A stretch of DNA of 10,804 bases from Actinomycetes bacterium (GCA_021800645.1 JAJYYT010000042.1:1-10804); one strand, 5' to 3'. Shown: positions 1 through 6,714, counted from the first letter of the stretch. Program-made: numbers and translations. The notes: a model not told the origin generated them from the letters alone.

Positions 1-521
1 AGGCGGCAACCGGCTTCTTCGCTGATGCGTCGACCCTCGTCGCGAACTACTTCGCCCTCGAGGACCCCGCTCGCGTCGAGGCGGTGGGCGTCGAGATGTG
101 CCTGGAGGCCGAGCTGGACGGTTTCCGGTTGCGGGGGATCATCGACCGGCTCGACGTCGACCAGAGCGGCGAGCTGGTGGTCGTCGACTACAAGACCGGG
201 CGCGCACCCTCGGCCCGCTACGAGCGGGCGAAGCTGACGGGAGTGCATCTCTATGCGCTCCTCTGCGAGCAGGTGCTCGGCAGGGCGCCCGTCGAGGTTC
301 GGCTGCTCCATCTGCGAGAGCCCATCTCGATCACCGCGACGCCCAGCCTGCAATCCCTCCGTGGCCAGCGGGTGCGCACCACCGCCGTGTGGAACGCGAT
401 CGAGCGAGCCTGCGAGCGCGACGACTTCCAGCCGCGACCTTCGGGGCTCTGCGACTACTGCAGCTACCACGAGTGGTGCCCCGCCTTCGGGGGCTCGCCG
501 CCGCCGCTCCCCGTCTCGTGA
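1..521 (+). CDS. RecB-family PD-(D/E)XK nuclease, C-terminal part (5' truncated by window edge)
   Basis: The reading frame is open from the first complete codon at base 3 to the TGA at 519-521, so about 173 C-terminal residues are visible and the N-terminus lies outside the window. The visible part carries the PD-(D/E)XK nuclease core: GIIDRLDV followed by LVVVDYKTG, giving the acidic residue and the D-x-K pair that bind metal and cleave the phosphodiester. Near the end, CDYCSYHEWC supplies three cysteines. In AddB/Cas4/RecB-type nucleases these join a fourth N-terminal cysteine to hold a 4Fe-4S cluster; that cysteine would be off-window. The pattern resembles the roughly 270-residue stand-alone RecB-like exonucleases of actinobacteria, so about 100 residues are probably missing. 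Likely role: DNA end processing or repair in the cytoplasm; the exact substrate is unknown. The stop overlaps the next gene's GTG by 4 nt, suggesting co-translation. No cas genes are nearby, so a CRISPR role is not supported. Confidence 0.88.
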   Translation, partial: AATGFFADASTLVANYFALEDPARVEAVGVEMCLEAELDGFRLRGIIDRLDVDQSGELVVVDYKTGRAPSARYERAKLTGVHLYALLCEQVLGRAPVEVRLLHLREPISITATPSLQSLRGQRVRTTAVWNAIERACERDDFQPRPSGLCDYCSYHEWCPAFGGSPPPLPVS

Positions 522-1195
522 GCGGCGCCAGCGAGCCGGCAACCCCCGACACCCTCTGGGACCGGGCGACCCCCCTGGGCCGCGCGCTCGGGGCGCTCGA
601 CGACGCGGGAGACCGCTGGAGCGACAGGCTGCGGGGCCGCCGCTGGGCGGACGTCGGCGCGGTGGCGCTGTCGAACCTGTCCGACTACGGGGTCGTCTGG
701 GTGATGGTGGCGGCCTGGAAGGCGAGGCACCCCGCGCCGAGCCGCCGGCGTGCCGTCGTCGCCCTGGCGGTCGCAGGGACGGCCTCCTACGGGGTCAACC
801 GGGCGGTGAAGCACCTCGCCCGCCGATCCCGCCCCGACGGCGGAGGTGCGCGCCACGACGAGCTCTTGGTCCGTCCCCCCGCGAGCACCAGCTTTCCGAG
901 CGGGCACACGCTGGCGGCGTTCTGCACGGCGGTCGTGCTGCCCGACACGTCACGGGCGCGCGGGGCTGCGCTCGTGCTCGCCTCCGCCGTGGCGGCGAGC
1001 CGCGTCCATCTGCGGGCGCACCATGCGAGCGACGTCCTCGGCGGGGCCCTCATCGGCGCGGCGCTCGGCACGCTCGTCCGCCCGATCGTCGAGATCCTCG
1101 CGCCTGGCGCGCAGCCTTGCCGAGGTCGTGGCGGGCCGGAGACGGCGAGGACGGCTGGGCCCAGGCGCCGCAGGGGTGACAGAGCACGGTTGTGA
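518..1195 (+). CDS. PAP2-family membrane phosphatase
   Basis: 225 residues from a GTG at 518 that overlaps the previous stop (GTGA). All three phosphatidic acid phosphatase type 2 motifs are present: K98-x6-RP (KHLARRSRP), FPSGHT at 126-131, and SR-x5-H (S161-H168) followed by D172. In the family the PSGH His and the last His form the catalytic pair that hydrolyses lipid phosphates or pyrophosphates on the outer membrane face. Hydrophobic stretches lie around 46-66, 79-93, 132-142, 150-160 and 173-185, fitting a small polytopic protein. The substrate cannot be read from sequence; undecaprenyl pyrophosphate, phosphatidate or a prenyl diphosphate are all possible. The C-terminal 30 or so residues are Arg/Gly-rich and poorly conserved-looking. 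The start is chosen because it is coupled to the upstream stop; the next Met (63) would remove the first membrane segment. Pairing with a RecB-like nuclease has no obvious functional logic. Confidence 0.88.
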   Translation: MSGASEPATPDTLWDRATPLGRALGALDDAGDRWSDRLRGRRWADVGAVALSNLSDYGVVWVMVAAWKARHPAPSRRRAVVALAVAGTASYGVNRAVKHLARRSRPDGGGARHDELLVRPPASTSFPSGHTLAAFCTAVVLPDTSRARGAALVLASAVAASRVHLRAHHASDVLGGALIGAALGTLVRPIVEILAPGAQPCRGRGGPETARTAGPRRRRGDRARL

Positions 1196-1224
1196 CAGAG
1201 CGGAACAGAGCGGAACCGAGCGGA
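1195..1224 (+). repeat. Three tandem copies of a 10-bp repeat
   Basis: Copies ACAGAGCGGA (1195-1204), ACAGAGCGGA (1205-1214) and ACCGAGCGGA (1215-1224) run head to tail, with a degenerate fourth (ATAGCTCGGG). They begin at the last base of the PAP2 stop codon and fill half of the 61-bp gap before the dsbA-like gene. A related GTGACAGAGC occurs just upstream at 1176-1185 inside the PAP2 C-terminus and again at 1192-1201. This could be simple slippage or direct-repeat binding sites; the sequence does not decide. Confidence 0.85.
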
Positions 1225-1256
1225 ATAGCTCGGGCTCGAGCCCCGTTGACCTTGAC

Positions 1257-1862
1257 ATGGCTTCTCGCGCGTTCTCCGTCACCTGGGACTATCTCTGCCC
1301 CTTCGCCCGCAACGCCCATGAGCACCTCGTCGCCGCACTCGACGACGGCGCACCCTGGGACGTCACGTTCACGCCGTTCTCCCTCATGCAGGCACACGTC
1401 GAGGACGGCGGCACGCCGGTGTGGGACCTCGAGGAGAAAGCACGAGGGCTCCTTGCGCTCGAGGCGGGCGTCGTGGTGCGGGACCGCTTCCCGGATCGCT
1501 TCCGTGCCGCCCACGTCGCGCTCTTCGCCGCGCGCCACGACGAGGGAAAGGAGATCTCCGATCCCGACGTCGTCCGCAGCGTGCTCGAGTCGGCCGGCGT
1601 TCCCGCGGAGCAGGTCTTCGCGGAGATCGAGAAGGGCTGGCCGCTCCAAAACGTCCGGGCGGAGCACGAGAAGGCGGTCTCGGACTACGAGGTCTTCGGG
1701 GTGCCCACGTTCATCGTCGGCGGCGACGCGGTGTTCGTCCGCCTCATGACACGCCCACGCGGTGACGGGAAGAAGGCCCGGGCGACCATCGACCGCGTGG
1801 CGGACCTGCTCGAATCACACCCCGAGCTGAACGAGCTCAAGCACACGAAGATCCCCCGCTGA
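1257..1862 (+). CDS. DsbA-fold oxidoreductase resembling mycothiol-dependent nitroreductase Rv2466c, single-cysteine form
   Basis: 201 residues from the ATG at 1257, the first start in this frame after the PAP2 stop. The N-terminus (FSVTWDYLCPFARN, residues 6-19) has the beta-strand plus CPxx active-site layout of the DsbA/2-hydroxychromene-2-carboxylate isomerase thioredoxin fold, and FGVPTFIVGG (147-156) is the cis-proline loop. The C-terminal pattern, a PRG segment at 167-169 followed by HPELNELKHTK (188-198), is like that I recall for Mycobacterium Rv2466c, a mycothiol-dependent nitroreductase. Here the active site is CPFA: C14 is the only cysteine in the protein, so it cannot form an internal disulfide. 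A mixed disulfide with a low-molecular-weight thiol or a glutathione-transferase-like chemistry is more plausible. No signal peptide, so cytosolic. No clear Shine-Dalgarno; a 10-bp repeat array lies upstream. The family is well supported, the exact reaction is not. Confidence 0.83.
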   Translation: MASRAFSVTWDYLCPFARNAHEHLVAALDDGAPWDVTFTPFSLMQAHVEDGGTPVWDLEEKARGLLALEAGVVVRDRFPDRFRAAHVALFAARHDEGKEISDPDVVRSVLESAGVPAEQVFAEIEKGWPLQNVRAEHEKAVSDYEVFGVPTFIVGGDAVFVRLMTRPRGDGKKARATIDRVADLLESHPELNELKHTKIPR

Positions 1863-1921
1863 CCGTGTGACCGAACGGCTCGGAGCAGGGGTCCCCGCCC
1901 CCGGGCCGACCCCCGGCCGCG
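1863..1921. terminator. Possible weak hairpin between convergent genes
   Basis: The 59-bp gap between the convergent dsbA-like and LLM genes contains GGCCG (1904-1908) and CGGCC (1914-1918) around a 5-nt loop, and a smaller GGGG/CCCC pairing at 1888-1895. The stems are short and have no T-tract on either strand. The only support for a bidirectional terminator is the convergent context. Confidence 0.22.
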
Positions 1922-2833
1922 TCAGCCGGCGGACGCTTGCGCAGCGAGGACCTCGGTCGTGCGCCGACGTTCCTCTGCGTCGCCGATGACCGAGGCGACG
2001 AACTCGGTCGCGCCGGCGTCGGCAAGCTGGTCGATCCCCTTCATCACCGCCTCTTCGTCACCAACGAGCGCGATGTCCGACGGGCCGGACACCCCCTCGC
2101 GATCGAGCATGGCGCGGTAGGAGGGGAGGGTCGGGTAGACGGCGAGCACCTCGTCGATCCTCCTCCGCGCGCGTGCCGGGTCGGAAGTGACAGCCACGGG
2201 GAGCGCGACGATCACACGCGGGGACGGGCGACCCGAGGCCCGCGCGGCGTCGGTGATCGTCGGCACGATGTGGCCCGCGACGGTCCGCGTCCCCGTCATC
2301 CAGGTGACCGTGCCGTCGGCGGCCGTACCGGCGAGCCGGAGCATCTCGGGTCCCAGTGCCGCGACCACCACCTGCGGCGCGGGGGCTCCCGCCACCCCCA
2401 GAGGCCCGAGCGTGCGCGCGGTGACCAGCTCGCCGGCGAAGTTCGCCGCCTCCCCGTGCAGCATCGGCGCCAGCGCCGCCAGGTACTCGCTCATGTAGCG
2501 CAGGGGCCGATCGAAGGGGAGGCCCCACAGCCCCTCGACCACCGCCTTGTGCGAGAGGCCGACACCGAGGGTGAGCCGCCCGCCGGTGACCGCCTGGACC
2601 GTCAGCGCCTGCTGCGCCATCACCTGTGGGAGGCGGCTTTGGACCGGGACCACCGCGGTCCCCAGCGCTATGCCCTGGACCTCCTCCCCGACGACGCCGA
2701 GGAGGGTGAGCGCGTCGTGCTCGAACACCTGCGAGGCCCAGACTGAGGCGATCCCCTGCTCTCGCAGGCTCGCCACCTGGGCGCAGATCGCCGCCACCGA
2801 AGGGCGTTGGTCGAGGAGCACGCCGATACGCAT
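1922..2833 (-). CDS. LLM-class, probably F420-dependent, oxidoreductase (MSMEG_4879-like)
   Basis: 303 residues reading on the minus strand from an ATG at 2833. It begins MRIGVLLDQ, the usual first beta-strand of bacterial luciferase-like TIM barrels, and shows [12 protein letters not shown] (58-69), [13 protein letters not shown] (83-95) and the [20 protein letters not shown] stretch (174-193). These are typical of the F420-dependent LLM subfamily named after MSMEG_4879. It would transfer hydride between cofactor F420 and an unidentified organic substrate in the cytosol; FMN use cannot be excluded. Start choice: an in-frame GTG at 2851 is preceded by GGGAGG (2863-2858) with a 6-nt spacer and would add six residues (MRNVVP). 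The ATG fits the family N-terminus and has TAATGT just upstream, suggesting a leaderless transcript. It is divergent from purK, with only 33 bp between the two starts. The frame stays open far upstream as antisense of purK; that part is a codon-bias artefact. Confidence 0.87.
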   Translation of the reverse strand: MRIGVLLDQRPSVAAICAQVASLREQGIASVWASQVFEHDALTLLGVVGEEVQGIALGTAVVPVQSRLPQVMAQQALTVQAVTGGRLTLGVGLSHKAVVEGLWGLPFDRPLRYMSEYLAALAPMLHGEAANFAGELVTARTLGPLGVAGAPAPQVVVAALGPEMLRLAGTAADGTVTWMTGTRTVAGHIVPTITDAARASGRPSPRVIVALPVAVTSDPARARRRIDEVLAVYPTLPSYRAMLDREGVSGPSDIALVGDEEAVMKGIDQLADAGATEFVASVIGDAEERRRTTEVLAAQASAG

Positions 2834-2840
2834 GGGGACG

Positions 2841-2846
2841 ACATTA
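2841..2846 (-). promoter_or_regulatory. Candidate -10 element for the LLM gene
   Basis: Minus-strand TAATGT fits the TANNNT -10 pattern of actinobacteria. Its final T is 8 nt before the ATG at 2833, so transcription would begin within a base or so of the start codon (leaderless). No convincing -35 box is visible. If this is the real promoter, the GGGAGG further upstream would not be transcribed and the alternative GTG start at 2851 would be unused. Confidence 0.35.
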
Positions 2847-2854
2847 CGCACCGG

Positions 2855-2860
2855 TATCCT
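2855..2860 (+). promoter_or_regulatory. Candidate -10 element for purK (leaderless)
   Basis: TATCCT occupies exactly -12 to -7 relative to the GTG at 2867, the geometry expected if transcription starts on the first base of the purK start codon. There is no Shine-Dalgarno before that GTG, as expected for a leaderless mRNA. Three of these bases (2858-2860), on the other strand, are part of the GGGAGG that could serve the alternative LLM start. The -35 region is poor. Confidence 0.4.
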
Positions 2861-2866
2861 CCCGAC

Positions 2867-4129
2867 GTGCCAGCCGACGCCGGACCTCTTGCGCCCGGCT
2901 CCCGAGCCGCTCCACGCGCCGCCGCTGCGGGGGCACCGCGCCGGCTGGGCATCGTAGGAGCGGGCCAGCTCGCCCGCATGACGTGCGAGGCAGCGAGCGC
3001 CCTCGGGGTGCGGACCGTCGTGCTGGCCGCACAGCCCGACGACGCCGCGACGGACGTGGCGAGCGCGGTCCTCGTCGGAGGAGCGACCGACCGAGCCGCG
3101 CTCAGCGCCCTTGCCTCCCGTTGCGACGTGGTGACCTTCGACCACGAGCATGTCGACCTCGACCTGCTCGCCGAGCTGGCGCACGACGGGGCCGAGCTCC
3201 GACCGGGCGTCGACACGCTGCGGGTCGCCGTCGACAAGGCCGAGATGCGGGCGCGGCTCGCCGCCGCGGGTGTGCCTGTCCCCCGCTTCGAGGTGCTCGG
3301 GCTCGCCGGGTCCGACGGGACCGGGGCCGAGAAGCTGGCCCGAGCGATCGCCGTGTTCGCCGGCGGCGACCGGTGGCCGGTCGTCGTGAAGGCGACGCGG
3401 GGCGGCTACGACGGGAAGGGTGTCTGGCCGGTCAGCGACGAGCGAGCCGCCAACGAGGTCTGCGCGGCGGCCGCACGTGCGGCGATCCCGCTCCTCGTGG
3501 AGGCCCATGTCGAGCTGGACGCGGAGCTCGCTGTCGTCGTCGCACGCGGCGCCGACGGCGAGTCGGTCGCGTGGCCGCCGGTCGAGACCGCGCAGGTCGA
3601 CGGCGTGTGCCGCGAGGTCCACTACCCCGGCCGCCTCGCCCCCGGGCTCGCCGAAGACGCCGCCGCGCTCGCACGGGAGGTCGCCGAGGTCGTCGGCGCG
3701 ACCGGGGTGCTCGCCGTCGAGCTCTTCGTCGCTGGCGGATCGCTCCTCGTGAACGAGATCGCCGCCCGCCCGCACAATTCGGCGCACTGGACGATCGAGG
3801 GATCGACGACGTCCCAGTTCGAGAACCACGTCCGGGCGGCGCTGGGGCTCCCGCTGGGCGACACCACCCCTTCGGCTGCCTGCAGCGTCAGTGTCAACGT
3901 CTTCGGTGCGCCGTGCGCGCAGGCTGCCGACCCCGGCGACCGGCTTGCCGCGGCGCTTCGGGTGAAGGGCGCGCACGTCCACCTCTATGGCAAGGCACCG
4001 CGTCCGGGGCGCAAACTTGGCCATGTGACCGTGTGCGGCAACGACCCCGAGGAGGTGCGGGCACGGGCGTGGGCCGCCGCACGGGCCTTGGGCACGCCGG
4101 TCCCGGCCTCCGTCGGCGAGGACGCGTGA
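2867..4129 (+). CDS. purK: 5-(carboxyamino)imidazole ribonucleotide synthase (PurK)
   Basis: 420 residues from GTG 2867. PurK uses ATP and bicarbonate to carboxylate AIR to N5-CAIR in de novo purine synthesis. Its ATP-grasp features are in order: nucleotide-fold loop [12 protein letters not shown] (27-38), FDHEHVD (91-97, where the usual form is FEHE), DKAEMR (123-128), lysine strand [14 protein letters not shown] (172-185), metal/ATP strand [26 protein letters not shown] (284-309), [17 protein letters not shown] (315-331), and the terminal domain [17 protein letters not shown] (372-388). The signature loop reads [13 protein letters not shown] where NEIAPRPHNSGHW is common, a mild variation. 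About 26 Ala/Pro/Arg-rich residues precede the first strand and look non-essential; GTG 2867 is the only ATG/GTG/TTG start in that stretch, so they are probably translated. The stop overlaps the purE GTG by 4 nt. A -10-like TATCCT lies 7 nt upstream. Confidence 0.96.
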   Translation: MPADAGPLAPGSRAAPRAAAAGAPRRLGIVGAGQLARMTCEAASALGVRTVVLAAQPDDAATDVASAVLVGGATDRAALSALASRCDVVTFDHEHVDLDLLAELAHDGAELRPGVDTLRVAVDKAEMRARLAAAGVPVPRFEVLGLAGSDGTGAEKLARAIAVFAGGDRWPVVVKATRGGYDGKGVWPVSDERAANEVCAAAARAAIPLLVEAHVELDAELAVVVARGADGESVAWPPVETAQVDGVCREVHYPGRLAPGLAEDAAALAREVAEVVGATGVLAVELFVAGGSLLVNEIAARPHNSAHWTIEGSTTSQFENHVRAALGLPLGDTTPSAACSVSVNVFGAPCAQAADPGDRLAAALRVKGAHVHLYGKAPRPGRKLGHVTVCGNDPEEVRARAWAAARALGTPVPASVGEDA

Positions 4130-4764
4130 GCACACCGGTCACCGGCACAGGCGCGCGACAAGGCGCTCCTGGCGCGCGACGGGGCGCTCCGGGCGCGCCG
4201 CTCGTCGCCGTCGCCATGGGAAGCTCCTCGGACCTCGCCGTCCTTCATGGGGCGGTGGAGGTGCTCGACCGCTTCGGCGTCCCCCGGGAGGTGCGTGTCC
4301 TCTCCGCGCACCGCACCCCGGACGACATGCTCGCCTTCGGGCACGCAGCCGCCGGGCGGGGGATCAAGGTCATCGTTGCGGGCGCGGGGGGCGCCGCGCA
4401 CCTTCCGGGCATGCTCGCCGCGGCCACGACGCTCCCCGTCATCGGCGTGCCGGTGGCCCTCTCCAACCTGTCGGGGCTCGACTCGTTGCTCTCGATCGTG
4501 CAGATGCCTCGTGGCGTGCCGGTCGCGACGGTCGCCGTCAACGGGGCGGAGAATGGTGCGCTGCTCGCTCTTCGGATCCTCGCCACGTCGGACGACGTGC
4601 TCGCGGCTGCCCTCGAGTCCTACCGCTCGGAGCTCGCCGACTCGGCACGCGCCCAGGACGACGAGCTCCGCCGTGGCGCCCGAGCGTCGGGCGGGCGCGG
4701 CGGGTCGGGCGGGCGCGGCGGGTCGGGCGGGCGCAGCGGGTGGGGCGGGCGCGGGGTCTACTGA
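4126..4764 (+). CDS. purE: N5-carboxyaminoimidazole ribonucleotide mutase (PurE, class I)
   Basis: 212 residues from GTG 4126, overlapping the purK stop (GTGA) and so probably translationally coupled. PurE moves the carboxyl group of N5-CAIR to carbon 4, giving CAIR, directly after PurK. Diagnostic motifs: [12 protein letters not shown] (26-37), [12 protein letters not shown] (58-69, with the catalytic His 62), [15 protein letters not shown] (85-99), [19 protein letters not shown] (120-138), then [10 protein letters not shown] (143-152). The core is roughly residues 25-170, the normal class I size, and would form an octamer. Both ends are extended by repeats: [14 protein letters not shown] at 9-22 and a Gly/Arg/Ser tail of SGGRGG units at 188-208. 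The core's first strand lies ahead of the only internal Met (31), so the N-terminal repeat must be translated. Order purK-purE is the reverse of E. coli. Confidence 0.95.
   Translation: MSTPVTGTGARQGAPGARRGAPGAPLVAVAMGSSSDLAVLHGAVEVLDRFGVPREVRVLSAHRTPDDMLAFGHAAAGRGIKVIVAGAGGAAHLPGMLAAATTLPVIGVPVALSNLSGLDSLLSIVQMPRGVPVATVAVNGAENGALLALRILATSDDVLAAALESYRSELADSARAQDDELRRGARASGGRGGSGGRGGSGGRSGWGGRGVY
4150..4191 (+). repeat. Two 21-bp tandem repeats in the purE N-terminus
   Basis: Copies at 4150-4170 and 4171-4191 match at 18 of 21 bases and are in frame, encoding GARQGAP then GARRGAP. They form the non-conserved extension before the first strand of PurE. Confidence 0.85.
4687..4758 (+). repeat. 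18-bp tandem repeats encoding the PurE Gly/Arg tail
   Basis: Units 4687-4704 and 4705-4722 are identical, 4723-4740 differs by one base (G to A, Gly to Ser), and 4741-4758 is a degenerate fourth. The unit is TCGGGCGGGCGCGGCGGG, in frame as SGGRGG. It ends 3 codons before the purE stop. It is extremely G-rich on the coding strand, with runs of GGG every few bases. Confidence 0.9.
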
Positions 4765-4767
4765 GCG

Positions 4768-5604
4768 GTGCCCTCCCCTCTCGCAGAGCAGCTCGGCTAC
4801 AGCCCAGACGCGCGGCTCGTGATCGTGAACGCCGACGATCTCGGCTTGTGCCACGCGGCGAACGTCGGCGTCTACGACTGCCTGCGCACCGGCGTGGTGA
4901 CGAGCGCGACGCTGATGGTCCCCTGCCCCTGGGCGCGTGACGCCGCCGCGCGCTACCGGGGGGAGGACGTCGGCGTGCACCTGACCGTCAACGCGCAGTG
5001 GGACCGCTACCGCTGGGGGCCGATCACCCACTCCCCGTCCCTGCTCGACGGCAACGGCGGCTTCCCACGGACTCTCGAGGACTTCTGGGACCACGCCGAC
5101 GTCGACGAGGTCAGGCGTGAGTGCCGCGCACAGGTCGAGCGGGCGATCCTCTGGGGCTTCGACGTGAGCCATTTGGACGCGCACATGGAGACGCTGCTGC
5201 TGCGCCCCGAGTTCTTCGACGTCTACCTCGAGCTCGCTTGCGACTTCGATCTGCCGGTGCGGATCGCCGACGGCCGCAGGCCGGACAGGCTCGGCTTCCC
5301 CGCCCGCGAGGTCGCCGAGGACGCGGGGGTGGTGTTCGTCGATCGGGTGCTCTCCGCGCGACGGCTGGGAGCACTCGACACGCTCGCTGCCCGGCTCGCC
5401 ACGATCGAGCCCGGCGTCACCGAGGTGCGGCTCCATCCGGCGATCGACACCCCTGAGCTCCGGGCGCTCGCCGACGACTGGGAGGCACGCGTAGACGACC
5501 ACCGCCTCGTCTGCGGCGACGGCGCGCTGGCCGGCGCGCTCGAGCGCGCGGGAGTGGTCCTCGTGGGCTACCGCGCGTTGCGTGACCTCGTGCGGCGCGG
5601 CTGA
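4768..5604 (+). CDS. ChbG/YdjC-family carbohydrate deacetylase
   Basis: 278 residues from GTG 4768, 3 bp after the purE stop, so very likely in the same transcript and translated by reinitiation. Family motifs in order: LVIVNADDLGL (17-27) with the metal-binding Asp pair 23-24, TSATLMVPCPWA (45-56), VGVHLTVN (68-75) with His 71, SHLDAHMET (134-142) containing the H-x-D-x-H element, and VTEVRLHPA (217-225) near the end. In characterised members such as ChbG and TTHB029, a divalent metal held by an Asp and two His helps remove the acetyl group from N-acetylated sugars. Here the substrate is unknown; cell-wall or mycothiol-type N-acetylglucosamine compounds are conceivable but unproven. No signal peptide, so cytosolic. 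Normal length for the family. Location behind purKE is unusual and may be mere operon sharing. Confidence 0.88.
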   Translation: MPSPLAEQLGYSPDARLVIVNADDLGLCHAANVGVYDCLRTGVVTSATLMVPCPWARDAAARYRGEDVGVHLTVNAQWDRYRWGPITHSPSLLDGNGGFPRTLEDFWDHADVDEVRRECRAQVERAILWGFDVSHLDAHMETLLLRPEFFDVYLELACDFDLPVRIADGRRPDRLGFPAREVAEDAGVVFVDRVLSARRLGALDTLAARLATIEPGVTEVRLHPAIDTPELRALADDWEARVDDHRLVCGDGALAGALERAGVVLVGYRALRDLVRRG

Positions 5605-5640
5605 ACCCTCCTCGGCACCCCCTCGCAGGAGACGCCGGGG

Positions 5641-6525
5641 TCAGCGCACGCCGGCGAAGAGGTCGTCTTCCTTGACGGCTCCGTCCTCCCCGAGGGCTCC
5701 GTCGCCCGAGGGTCCCACCCGGCTCCGGGCGAGGAAGTAGTCGTCGAAGGGGTAGATGGTGCGGAGCACCTCGGGGGGAAGCCCGAACCAGAATGGCGAG
5801 CCGGGGTCGACCTGCGTCGCGTGGGCGCGCAGGGCGTCGCTGCGCACGTCGGTGAACCCGGTGAGGTCGATCGACGTCGTGACCGGCTCCTCTCGCGCCA
5901 TCCGGGCGAGTCGTTCCTCGTCGAAGGGCGACTCGAGCCCGAGCTCGATGTACTTCTCGTGCATCTCGCGGGTGCGGCGCCGGGGCCAGGTCGAGTAGTA
6001 CAGCTTCGAGGGAGTCCACGGCGGTCCGGCGTCGGGAAACCGCAAAGGATCACCTGCCGCGTCGAATGCGGCCACGGAGATCTCGTGCACTCGCAGGTGG
6101 TCGGGGTGAGGGTATTCGCGCTGCTCCTCGGGGTACGTGACGATGACCTGTGGCTTCACACGCCGGACGATCCCCACGAGCCGTTCCACCGCCTCGTCGA
6201 GCGGTGCATTGGCGAACGCCTCGGGGCGGGCGTTGGCCGCGCTCCCCGGCATCCCCGAGTCTCGGTAGCCGAGCATCACCACCTCGTCGTAGCCGATGAT
6301 CCTGGTCGAGGCATCGAGCTCCTGGCGCCTGACCGCCGGCAGGCGCTCGCGGATCTCGGCGTTGTCCATCGCCGGGTTGAGGATGTCGCCTTCCTCTCCG
6401 CCGGTGCAGCAGACGAGCACCGTGCGCACCCCTTCGGCGTGGTAGCGCGCGACGGTGCCCGCGCCCTTCGACGCTTCGTCGTCGGGGTGGGCGTGCACGG
6501 TCAGGAGGCAGAGGGGCTCGGACAC
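5641..6525 (-). CDS. mca: Mycothiol S-conjugate amidase (Mca)
   Basis: 294 residues on the minus strand from a GTG at 6525. It is a LmbE/PIG-L-fold zinc amidase. VHAHPDDEASKGAGT (10-24) supplies Zn ligands H13 and D16 and the general base D15; YPHPDHLRVHEISVAAFDAAGD (138-159) supplies the third ligand, probably H143. The run RFPDAGPPW-TPSKLYYSTW (162-180), the DALRAHATQVDP segment (230-241) and the ending DDLFAGVR are the Mca rather than MshB pattern. Mca cleaves mycothiol S-conjugates of electrophiles to an N-acetylcysteinyl conjugate, which is exported, and GlcN-inositol, which is recycled. This implies that the organism makes mycothiol, though the biosynthetic genes are not in the window. 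A TAGCCT lies 8 nt before the start, compatible with an almost leaderless transcript. It is divergent from pspA across a region with a perfect palindrome and converges on the deacetylase gene 36 bp away. Confidence 0.93.
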   Translation of the reverse strand: MSEPLCLLTVHAHPDDEASKGAGTVARYHAEGVRTVLVCCTGGEEGDILNPAMDNAEIRERLPAVRRQELDASTRIIGYDEVVMLGYRDSGMPGSAANARPEAFANAPLDEAVERLVGIVRRVKPQVIVTYPEEQREYPHPDHLRVHEISVAAFDAAGDPLRFPDAGPPWTPSKLYYSTWPRRRTREMHEKYIELGLESPFDEERLARMAREEPVTTSIDLTGFTDVRSDALRAHATQVDPGSPFWFGLPPEVLRTIYPFDDYFLARSRVGPSGDGALGEDGAVKEDDLFAGVR

Positions 6526-6533
6526 GGTCTGCG

Positions 6534-6539
6534 AGGCTA
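6534..6539 (-). promoter_or_regulatory. Candidate -10 element for mca
   Basis: Minus-strand TAGCCT (TANNNT type) ends 8 nt before the GTG at 6525, predicting a transcript with a leader of about 2 nt. No Shine-Dalgarno is present between it and the start. The palindrome at 6566-6593 would lie at about -40 to -67 relative to that start, an activator-type position. Confidence 0.35.
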
Positions 6540-6565
6540 CCGGGGGCAGCCCCGTGGCCTCGCGA

Positions 6566-6593
6566 CGCTCGAGGGGTCGGGACCCCTCGAGCG
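6566..6593. promoter_or_regulatory. Perfect 13-bp inverted repeat, candidate operator between mca and pspA
   Basis: CGCTCGAGGGGTC (6566-6578), centre GG, then GACCCCTCGAGCG (6581-6593): every base of the arms pairs. Each arm itself contains the palindrome CTCGAG, giving two such sites 18 bp apart centre to centre. It lies 40 bp before the mca start and 63 bp before the likely pspA -10, within non-coding DNA. No T-run follows on either strand and it is not downstream of a gene, so a terminator is unlikely. The best reading is a binding site for a dimeric or tetrameric regulator of one or both divergent genes. No regulator gene is in the window. Confidence 0.6.
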
Positions 6594-6656
6594 GGTCCGA
6601 GCCTGCCGGGGCCCCCGGGGAAGCGGTGCGGTACCCCGTTGGAGGCCGCGGGGCTT

Positions 6657-6662
6657 TATGCT
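6657..6662 (+). promoter_or_regulatory. Candidate -10 element for the pspA operon
   Basis: TATGCT (TANNNT) sits in the only AT-leaning patch (CTTTATGCT) of the 203-bp mca-pspA gap. It would give a 5' leader of about 60 nt before the GTG at 6729. The -35 region is not recognisable, so an alternative sigma factor or activator dependence is possible. Confidence 0.35.
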
Positions 6663-6714
6663 CGGAGCGTACGTCGGCGGACGCCGGCGAGCGGCCCGCA
6701 AGAGGGCGGCCCAC

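Noticed and set aside
1..521. RecB-like nuclease as a Cas4 of a CRISPR system
   Set aside because: No direct repeats, spacers or cas genes are present, and the sequence pattern fits stand-alone actinobacterial RecB-like nucleases.
846..1256. N-terminal extension of the dsbA-like frame into the PAP2 gene
   Set aside because: The upstream part overlaps PAP2 motifs in another frame and reads as Arg/Ser-rich noise; the thioredoxin fold begins just after ATG 1257.
2834..4135. Long minus-strand open frame extending the LLM gene by over 400 residues opposite purK
   Set aside because: The translation there is Arg/Gly/Asp/His-rich without domains, and purK on the other strand is unmistakable. High G+C codon bias leaves the antisense frame open.
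3985..5502. 505-residue minus-strand open frame opposite purE and the deacetylase
   Set aside because: Antisense shadow of two recognised genes; composition is low-complexity Arg/Asp/Val and no motif is visible.
5605..5640. Terminator between the convergent deacetylase and mca genes
   Set aside because: Only a 5-bp CTCCT/AGGAG pairing (5608-5612 with 5627-5631) with a 14-nt loop and no T-tract; not enough to call.
6566..6593. Reading the palindrome as a transcription terminator
   Set aside because: It lies upstream of both flanking genes, has a 2-bp centre and no T-tract on either side.
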